A stretch of 64,000 nucleotides of DNA from Talpa occidentalis (Eukaryota; Chordata; Mammalia; Eulipotyphla; Talpidae), in assembly GCF_014898055.3 (NCBI RefSeq), contig NW_023602073.1:18399784-18463783 (forward strand). The letters are read 5' to 3'. The notes under the pieces are model-generated. The model was not told where the DNA came from and made no database searches. It saw nothing but the letters and a program-made list of their open reading frames with translations. The translations under genes and the position numbers were made by a program. This document shows positions 56,373 to 64,000 of this stretch, piece by piece; the stretch's first letter is position 1; each line of letters starts with the position of its first letter.

Positions 56373-57624
56373 TTAATAACTTTTTTTTTGGCCTTGTTTT
56401 GTTGTTGTTCATCCCTCTGTTAGTTCTGGCTTTTGGACTCCTTGTGGTATTTTTTGGAGTGGGGGTTTAATTGTAATGAAATCCCAGAGTTTCTGTTTGT
56501 CTGGGAAGATCCTTATTCTTCTTTCATAGAGGAAGGAAAGCTTTGTAGGATACAGTATTCTTGGTTGGCATTTGTTGTCTTGGAGTCTGTTGACTATGTC
56601 TCTCCACTCTCTCCTTGCCTGTAGTGTTTCTTTGGGGAAGTCTGATGTCAGCATAATTGGTTTTCCTTTGTATGTTATCTGTTTCTTCCCTCTAGTCAGC
56701 TTGATTACTTTTTCCTTGTCTTGGATTCTTGGGAGCTTTGCTATTATGTGTCTTGCTGTATTTTTCCTTTCATCATGGAAGTTTGGTGTTCTTCTTGCTT
56801 CTTTTATTTCTGTTTTCAGCTCCTCTTCACTTTTGGGAAGTTCTCTTCAATTATTTCCTTGAATATTTTCTCTGTTCCTAGGTCTCTCTCCTCTCCTTCT
56901 GGGACTCCTATAACTCTTATATTTCCTTTCCTCATGGAGTCAGATAATTCCCGAAGTCTTTCTTCAGTCTTTTTCATTCGGACTTCTCTTTCTTTTTCTG
57001 TTTTGGTTCTTTTTATTTCTGTGTTTTTGAGAGTGCTTATTCATTCTTCCATTTCATCTATTCTGTTATCACTGCTTTTCCCAGAGTTCTTTAGCTCTTC
57101 CATTAATCCTTTGATCTCCTGCATTCCCTTCACTTCCCTCTTTAGGGACTCAATTTCATTCTTCTGATCATTGTTTTCCTTAATGACTTTGTCAGTTTTT
57201 TAATCACGGCAATTTTAAATTCTCTTTCTGGAAGGCTCAGAAGTTCTTCCCAGTCACTGTTGTTGCAATCTGTGGGTGGTGTTCTTTTTGCAGTGTGTCC
57301 TTTTCCTGAGGACTTGCTTGGTTGCATGTAGTTTTTCTTCTTCCTGCTGCTTGTTTTCTAATTTGTCCTATGTGTTGGGACACTGTGTCGCTGGTATTGG
57401 TCGGCATCTTTTTGGTGTGCTCTTTCGGGGATGTTGGAAACTAGTGGTCCAGTCAAGTCAAAAAATTATGCCTGAATTCCAGTAGGGCAGTAGTACTATG
57501 AATATGTTAGTGGTCGCTGTCACAGAGAATCTCCTCCTTCTGTATTTGTTTAATTCCATGGAGGGTCTTTTGGTCCTACAGTCTACACTGTGGTGGTAGG
57601 ATCGCCTGCTGGGCTCCAAATCAC

Positions 57625-58111
57625 TGGATCCCCCTCTGGGCTCAGACTCGTGGCCAGATGGGGTTGGGCTTATGGGGGCTTTTCAGCTCACCTCTGGCTG
57701 TGGGCACAGCCCTTTCCCAGCTCCACACAGTCTAGGAGTGTTGTGAACATGCCAAAGGTCCCAGATCAAAGATGGGGAGTCGGGAGGCCACTTCTGTCTA
57801 CCAGCGTTCTGCCCTGGCGCTGAATGAATCCCCCTCTGGGCTCTGGTGGCCAGATGGGGACTGCCTTGTGGGGGCTTTTCAGCTCACCTGGCTGGGAGCA
57901 CAGCCTTTCCCAGCTCCATGCAGTCTAGGTGTGTTGCAGACACACAAAAAGTTCCTGATCTAAAATGGCCAGTTGGGAGGCACTTCCTTGCACATTCGGT
58001 CTGCCCCAGTGCTAACTGGATCCCCTTCTGGGCTCCCTTGGCTGGATGGGGACTAACTTGTGGGGGCTTTTCAGCTCACCTCTGGCGGGGAGCGCAGCCC
58101 TTTCCCAGCTC
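57625..58111 (-). promoter_or_regulatory. Monomeric L1 5'UTR, about 200-bp tandem repeats
   Basis: Three tandem monomers start at 57625, 57825 and 58017 (TGGATCCCCCTCTGGGCTC or close). Each continues with GGGGGCTTTTCAGCTCACC and CCTTTCCCAGCTCCA. The outermost is a partial copy of about 95 bp. Tandem promoter monomers with a truncated outer unit are the arrangement known from mouse L1. Confidence 0.7.
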
Positions 58112-58137
58112 CATCTAATTCCCACATTTTAACAGAA

Positions 58138-58231
58138 TTTTTTTTTTCAAGAAAGTAAAGTTTATTTAGAGGAAAAGAAGAAAAGCAAAGACTCCAAGGC
58201 AATGATGCCAAAGAAGAGGCAAAAGATGCCG
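58138..58231 (-). pseudogene. Short processed-transcript insertion, unit 3 copy
   Basis: Same insert as 30060-30150, with cleaner flanks: TTTTAACAGAATTTTT on the left and TTTTAACAGGAATTTTT on the right. Minus strand carries CTAAATAAACTTTACTTTC before an A-run, a normal mRNA 3' end. Confidence 0.65.
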
Positions 58232-58309
58232 TTTTAACAGGAATTTTTAACATTATAGGAGACCACCACAGGGATCTCTTTTTCCTTTTTTCCCCAACTT
58301 TTTTTTTTT

Positions 58310-58532
58310 TGCATAGAACTGGGGTGCAGGCCAGAGGTGCAGGGGTAGAGAGAATTCACCAGAGTCAGTGAGGAGCAGAACAGATGGATCTACTGAAATA
58401 CACTGCTAAGGGGAGCAGTGGGCTAGACAGGTCTATTGCTCTATATGTGGGTTCGCTCCCTGGAGGGGGATCAAGCTCAGGCCATAGCGGTTTCTGTGCT
58501 GAAACGTAACCACTAAGCCACCAAGGAGGCCC
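58310..58532 (-). mobile_element. Diverged SINE
   Basis: Counterpart of 3677-3902 and 30228-30448. Confidence 0.65.
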
Positions 58533-58608
58533 TTTTCCCACTTCTTTTAGCTTCAGGTTTCATTGTTCTTCAAGTGTTTTGTGCAATACACGGGTGAAAT
58601 ACAGATTC

Positions 58609-58856
58609 TGGGCCTCCCAGTGGTGAAGCGGGTTGAGTGCAGCGCTGTGGAACTGTCTCTGCAGTGCTGGCTCGATCCCAGCCAGCTAGGGAGATTCCCA
58701 CATGGTGACACAGACCTCTCCTGTCTCTCCACTGCAGTGTACTTCAGTCCTTCTGCCTGTTCTGCTGCCTGCTCTGTTTCTGTTGAATTCTCTCACCCTC
58801 CCACGCCTCTGGCCTGTACCCTGGTACTTGTATAAATAAATATTTAAAAAAAAAGA
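58609..58856 (+). mobile_element. SINE
   Basis: Counterpart of 3984-4249, with a small body deletion. Confidence 0.85.
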
Positions 58857-58913
58857 AATACAGATTCTATCACCCCACCTGAAAATCCATTAGGTATGTT
58901 TGTTATCAGAACA

Positions 58914-60872
58914 TTTTCTTTTTTTTTAATTTAAATTTTATTTTTATATTCCCCATACAATTATAACCCCGTTATTTTTACCCCAAGCCCTCCTTTCCCC
59001 GCCCCCCACACCCAATAGAGTCTCTCTGGTTCATAGTTGTTTGTTTATTTTGATATATTTTTCTTATGGTTATTCGTTTTCCTGGTCCCTTATTTAAGTT
59101 TTCTAGATTCCTGCTATGAGTGAGACCATCCGGTATTTTTCTTTTTCTTTCTGGCTTATTTCGCTGAGCATGATCCCTTCCAGCTCCATCCATGTTGCTG
59201 CAAATTGCATGTGTTTCTCTTTTTTGAATGCTGAGTAATATTCCATGGTGTATATGTACCACATCTTCTTGATCCAGTCATCTATTTTTGGGCATTTGGG
59301 TTGTTTCCAAAGCTTAGCTATTGTAAATAGTGCTGCTATAAACATATGCGTACAGGTGCTCTTTGGAATTGATGTTTCTGTGTCCTCTGGTTAAATACCT
59401 AGGAGTGGAATTGCTGGATCATATGGAAGCTCTATGTTTATTTAGTAGGTCCAGAAATCTCCACACAGCTCTCCATAGTGGTTGGACCAGTTTGCACTCC
59501 CACCAACAGTGCAGAAGAGTTCCTTTTTCTCCACAACCTCGCCAACATTTGTTGTTGCTAGTTTTTTTAATATGTGCCATTCTCACTGGTGTGAGATGGT
59601 ATCTCATGGTAGTTTTGATTTGCATTTCCCTGATTACAAGTGATGTTGAACATTTTTTCATATGCCTGTTGGCCATTTGCATTTCCTCTTCAGAGAAGTT
59701 TCTTTTTAGCTCTTCTGCCCATTTTTGGACTGGATTATTTTCTTTGTTGTTGTTGAGTCTCATCAGCTCTTTGTAGATTTTTGTGATCAGTCCTTTACCA
59801 TTAGTGTTGTGTGCAAAAATGTTCTCCCAGTTGGTGGGGTATCTTTGTTTTGGTTATTGTCTCTTTTGCTATGCAGAAGCTCTTTAATTTGATGTAGTCC
59901 CAGCTGTTTATCTTTGCCTTCACTATGACTGCTTTGGGTGATGTGTCTGTAAAGATGTCGTTGATGTGCATATCATGTAGTTTTGCCTATATTTCCTTCT
60001 ATATATTTTATGGTTTCAGGTCTTATGTCTAGTTCTTTAATCCATTTTGAGTTGGTTTTTGTGCAGGGTGTTAGGTAGTAGTCAAGCTTCATTCTTTTGC
60101 ATGTAGTGACCCAGTTTTCCCAGCACCATTTATTGAACAAACTTTCTTTGCTCCAGTGCATATTCTTTGCTCCTTTGTCAAAGATTAGTTGACCATAAAT
60201 CTGTGGGTTTATTTCTGGATTTTCTATTCGATTCCATTGGTCTGTGTGTCTGTTCTTGTTCCAATACCATGCAGTTTTGATGATTATGGCTTTGTAGTAA
60301 AGTTTGAAGTCTGGGAGTGTATGCCTCCATTCCCTTCTTTTTTTTCAGGAGAACTTTGGCTATTCGGGGTTTTTTGTGATTCCATATGAATTTCATCAAT
60401 AATTGTTTTATTTCTTTGAAGAATGACATTGAAATTTTTATTGGAATAGCATTGAATCTGTATATTGCTTTTGGTAGGATGGCCATTTTGATAATGTTTA
60501 TTCTTCCAATCCATGAGCAGGGGATTTCTTTCCATTTTTTTGTGTGTCTTCTTCTATTTCTTTTAACAGTGTTTTATAGTTTTCTTTGTATAGGTCCTTT
60601 ACCTCTTTTGTTAGATTTATTCCCAAGTACTTGATTTTTTTTGTTTCGATAGTAAAGGGGATTTTTTTTTATTTCTTCTTCTTCAGATTTATTGTTGGCG
60701 TATAGGAAGGCTACTGATTTTTGCATGTTGATTTTGTATCCTGCCACTTTACTGAACTGATGAGTTGAATTAGTTTTTCTGTGGAGTTTTTGTGGGTTCT
60801 CTATGTATATTATCATATCATCTGTAAACAGTGATAGTTTGACTTCTTCTTTTCCTATTTGGATTCCTTGTA
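58914..60872 (-). mobile_element. 5'-truncated L1 with target-site duplication
   Basis: A 1.96 kb insertion flanked by TTGTTATCAGAACA (58900-58913 and 60873-60886). It holds the 3'UTR and the ORF2 C-terminal half up to the FADD-box region (MIIYIEN near 60816). Frames are broken. Units 1 and 2 have the empty site (TTTTTATTCAGACC near 4288; GTATCAGACCGTTC near 31091), so it is unit 3-specific. Confidence 0.9.
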
Positions 60873-61619
60873 TTGTTATCAGAACAATTTCAAATTATTT
60901 TAAGTTCTCATTTTTTCAGCTGTGATCCAAACCTGCATTTTTTAACATCTACCTATGGAATGTGGAACAGAAAGGGGAACAAACTTGTACATAAAGCTCT
61001 CTGTTGTGTAATAATTGAAAGGTTTTGGCGCAGTAAAGTGTCAGGCCTAGTTTCTGAAAGGCAGAGATTTTTATTGTGCTCTCCAGCAAGGTTCAGGAGT
61101 CGAAGTTGCTTTTCAAAGTTTTTTTCCTCTCAGAACTGGTTGTTCTTTCATCGCTGCTTATCAGGTCCAGCTCTAGCTGGTCTCCGGGATGCAGGTGGCA
61201 GCAGTTTTAAGTTCCCTGACCCATCCCTGCCCTGGCCTAGACTTTACAATAATTACTCTTTGCTTACACACTAAGGCATCTTATGTTTTTTGGTCAGAAT
61301 CATTGAAACTCAGGCTAACATGTTGGATTTGCATTTCTAGTAAAATCTAAGACCTTTCAGATTTCTTTCCAGTGTTGGTGATATGATGCCAAGAGGGACA
61401 TGGCTTTCTCAAGCACTAAATGACAAGGCTTAGTAGAGTTGGTGGGGAGGTTGAATAGTCTCTGGAACAAGTCACAGATTTTCTTTCCAAGCGCCCGAGG
61501 AGGGGTGAGGACCCTGTATGGAGCAGTAAGTTGACCACATGATGAGGATGGTGGTGAGGGAAACAACACCCTACACCTGTTCTGTTTGAGTGGTTCAGGA
61601 GGAATAAAATGATTTCTTT

Positions 61620-62395
61620 TTGTGTCTAGAGGCCCAGGGTCCCGGGGTGGGCACCCACCGCAGGCTGAGCCTTGCCCGCGAACGCGCTCAGGGCCGCCTC
61701 CTGCTCAAAGTTCCGCCCAGAGCCTCTGGGCTGTCGGGGCCTCGGGCGCGCGGGACGCGGGTCCTGCCCTCACAGCTGCTGGAAACGGGCTGGGGGCGCC
61801 GCTGCCTAGAGACACACCCCGCGGGGCTGCCGTTCGCGCCCCATGATGCGCCCGCAGCTGCTCAACCTCGAGGGGGCCCGACCCCGAGGCGTCCACGCGC
61901 CCTGATGTCTCCTGAAGAAACGCTCAGCGAGCCTGCCGGTCTCCACAGCAGCGGCAACGCCCGCAGTGCCCGCACCTGCGCGCCCAAGCGTCTTCCGGCT
62001 GCGGGTGGGGGCGGGGCGGGCCTGTGCGCGCACGTGCTCGGGCGGGCCTGGGGGCGGGGCGGTGCGCATGTGCTGAGGGGGTTGGGGGGGGTGGGCCAGT
62101 GGGCGGGCGGGGGAGGCGGGGCGGTGAGCACGTGCTAGGGGGTGGGGGCGGGGCGCGGGTGCTCGGGCGGGGCGTTTGGGCGGGAGGCAGGACGTAAAGG
62201 GCGCCATCGCGAGTCGCCTCCGCGCGTGCGTCAGGGCGGCCGCTCCCTGTTATGGCCGCGCGCGTGACCGTGTGTGGGCGGAGAGAGCCCTTGTCCCGGG
62301 GAAGGCGAAGCTTCCCGGTCGGACTCTTCCCAGACAAAGGCCGGCAGAGGCGGGCGTTTCAGCGTTTCCAGGCCCTCCTGCCGGCGGGTGTTGGC
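61620..62395 (+). promoter_or_regulatory. CpG-island promoter, unit 3 copy, with enlarged GC-box/E-box array
   Basis: Counterpart of 5095-5745. Between 61999 and 62175 the GGGGGCGGGGC + GCACGTGCT module is repeated about four times with variation (CACGTG at about 62031 and 62127; CATGTG at about 62067), against one to two in the other units. As the downstream exon is intact here, this is the most complete of the three promoters. Confidence 0.6.
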
Positions 62396-62421
62396 AGCAG
62401 CCCCGAGGGGAGAGTGTGAAG

Positions 62422-62492
62422 ATGACGTGGTTTCTTGAGATGCCAGAGCCCGAGAAGCCAGAGCCGAGGAGGAGAGTCCCGCGGTTGCTCAG
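62422..62492 (+). other. Putative noncoding first exon ending at a splice donor, unit 3
   Basis: GCGGTTGCTCAG|GTGAGC as in unit 1. An ATG at 62422 opens a 24-codon frame to the donor that is not shared with unit 1, so coding is doubtful. Confidence 0.35.
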
Positions 62493-62959
62493 GTGAGCAC
62501 GTGGGCCCAGGGACGCGCCGTGGCTGCTTTCAGCCCTGAAATGGCGTGGCGCCCGCAGACTTTACCTCGGTCCTGCTGAGGCCTGTTTTCAGCCCCCCCC
62601 CGCCCCCCCTTCTCTTCAGATAGTCAGTGTCGGCTTTCTAGAATACGCTGCACCCCAGGCCCAGCTCCCGTCCTGGCCTGAAGTGTCCCCCCCGGCCTGT
62701 GATGTAGCTTTGGAAAGGGCCCTTTCGCGACACAGCAGCAGGGCAGTGCTGACATGCTAGACAGCTACTGGGGTGGGGACATGCTCAGATATAAGATGGG
62801 GACAGTGTAGTTTGAGGTTTCATGTGGATGCAACTTCAGCCCTGCCCTGCGGGCGGAATGCACTTAATCAGGGTGGCATTAATGGGCGAGAATAATGCAA
62901 AGTTCTGGAAGAGAAAAGCGATTAGAAGACACCAGCTTCCTCTGTTGCTAAGGGAAGAT

Positions 62960-63062
62960 TCTTTACTGCGCCATGTGGGTTAGCTCCCTGGTAGGGAGCG
63001 CACCTTTGCACCTCTGGCTTGCACCCCAAGCTCTTGTATGCATAAAATAAAATCTTTTAAAC
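62960..63062 (+). mobile_element. SINE relic
   Basis: Counterpart of 6935-7037. Confidence 0.6.
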
Positions 63063-63226
63063 AGAAGTTTAAATTCACTACTGGAGACCTCAGTGCATGG
63101 GAGGAATAAACAGACTTGAATTTGCATTAAACTGATATTTCATGATTACCATTTCCCCCATCAGCTGCCTAGAGGAGCGTGCTCCGGGCACCTGGTTTCA
63201 ATCTGTCTTTTCACAGGTGAGAACTT

Positions 63227-64000
63227 TATTCACTTAGAAGGTTGCTCTTCCACCTTTTTCCGCTACCAAGCTAATCATTTTTGAGTTGTTTGTAAGGGGT
63301 TGGGAGGGCTTAAGTGCAGAGAGGCAGAAGTCATCACATTTAATCTTCTTAGTTTGTCATTGCTTGCATTTAGCATTGAAAGTTAAGGATCTGATCTTTG
63401 TTTATTGGAATTAGCAGCTTTTGCAAGTGGAGGGTTTAAGCAGTCCCAAGAGGTTATAATCAGTGAGTTTCTGTTATATTCCACGGTTAATATTCATTGT
63501 CGTCTTTTAATGTATGGTCAAGTGCCATAAATATATAGCATAAAACTCAGCATAAGTAATAAATATAAAATTTAAAACCTTTATCAAATGAAAGTTTCTC
63601 TATCACTTTTAATGTTTATAGTTGCCAGTTTTACTTCTCTGCAGGCATGTTAACATGATTTGATCCGTTGTAAGTTCTTACCTTCTTGTTCCCATTCTTT
63701 TTTTTTTAAAGATTTATTTATATATACCAAACTGGGGTGTAAGCCAGAGGTGTGTGGGGGTGGTGAATCGAAATGTATTATTGAGCAAATGAATATATTA
63801 AAGATTCCAGCAGAACTCCAGCCCAGGTGCAGTGAACACTTCAACGCAGGTATAATCCACAAGCTTGCTTACTTACAGCTCCTTCCCTTTCAAGATTCAT
63901 GGCCAGGGCCTCAGAACTCATATCTACAAGATAGGGCAGCTGGCCAAGCTGGTCTGTCTCTCCAAGGCCATCCCCGAATGCCTGCATCTTTTCCCCCCTT
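63227..64000. other. Unique right flank with SINE fragment
   Basis: AT-rich DNA with no match elsewhere in the window. A SINE tail fragment in antisense lies at 63700-63760 (AAAGATTTATTTATATATACC...AACTGGGGTGTAAGCC). The last 200 bases become GC-richer; no exon can be named. Confidence 0.5.

Larger units (their letters stand above)
52752..58117 (-). mobile_element. L1 in unit 3, 3'-truncated, broken
   Basis: Minus-strand L1 beginning abruptly inside ORF2 (52752 corresponds to about 24823 in the boundary L1), so the last part of ORF2, the 3'UTR and the A-tail are missing. ORF2 pieces run 53104-55754 (FADD box near 53970), ORF1 pieces 56409-57327, and the monomeric 5'UTR to 58117. Loss of the 3' end cannot come from normal retrotransposition, which truncates 5' ends, so a deletion formed the left joint. 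Its 5' joint with TAATTCCCACATTT is the same as in the unit 1/2 boundary L1. Confidence 0.85.
58118..63226. repeat. Segmental duplication block X, unit 3 copy
   Basis: Counterpart of 3590-7199, interrupted by the L1 at 58914-60872. It has the 85-bp retroposed insert shared with unit 2, lacks the LTR-like element and carries an enlarged GC-box/E-box array. Similarity to unit 1 ends at about 63226. Confidence 0.85.

Noticed and set aside
1..64000. Bacterial-type systems (CRISPR arrays, toxin-antitoxin pairs, phage defence) and tRNA or rRNA genes
   Set aside because: Spaced repeats are dispersed SINEs, and the tRNA-like sequences are SINE heads with decayed cloverleafs. All context is mammalian nuclear DNA.

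Overview
This window is nuclear DNA from a placental mammal. It holds exons with mammalian splice sites, CpG-island promoters, several LINE-1 (L1) copies and more than forty copies of one tRNA-derived SINE about 265 bp long. The SINE and L1 types fit a laurasiatherian (a bat or another non-primate, non-rodent lineage), but I cannot name the species. The gene order ETFB exon 1 - CLDND2 relic - NKG7, all on the minus strand, matches the human 19q13.41 interval beside the SIGLEC cluster.

The window is a tandem segmental duplication of about 26-28 kb, seen as two nearly complete units and part of a third. Unit 1 spans about 1-24,100, unit 2 about 30,036-51,834 and unit 3 about 51,835-63,230, after which the sequence becomes unique. 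Each unit carries the same block with a CpG-island promoter (about 5.1-5.7, 31.9-32.5 and 61.6-62.4 kb). Units 1 and 2 each carry an NKG7 gene. Unit 2 has lost two internal pieces present in unit 1 (about 3.7 kb and 4.9 kb). The second loss removed ETFB exon 1, its CpG island and the CLDND2 remnant. Unit 1 has lost about 1.2 kb present in unit 2, by SINE-SINE recombination.

Protein-coding content is small. There are two NKG7 paralogs, each with four exons, intact splice sites and 158 predicted residues (19,099-19,802 and 37,256-37,959). There is the first coding exon of ETFB, with an in-frame five-codon deletion. A broken CLDND2 exon 1 and a decayed C2H2 zinc-finger fragment are also present. 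Other long open frames are shadows of L1, SINE or CpG-island sequence.

Mobile elements fill most of the rest. A nearly intact 6.4 kb L1 (42,443-48,810) has an open ORF1, a lightly damaged ORF2, a CpG-rich 5'UTR with a YY1-like site, a short 3' transduction and perfect 16-bp target-site duplications. Its empty site survives in unit 1. Two older L1s (24.1-30.0 and 52.75-58.1 kb) sit at the unit boundaries and have a different 5'UTR made of roughly 200-bp tandem monomers. A 5'-truncated L1, a 595-bp solo LTR-like element and an 85-bp processed-transcript insertion each have a filled and an empty allele within the window. These insertions date the units, and they disagree about which units are closest, so unit 2 looks like a recombinant.

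I found no bacterial, CRISPR or defence-type system. The most interesting content is the NKG7 duplication and the recombination history recorded by the insertions.
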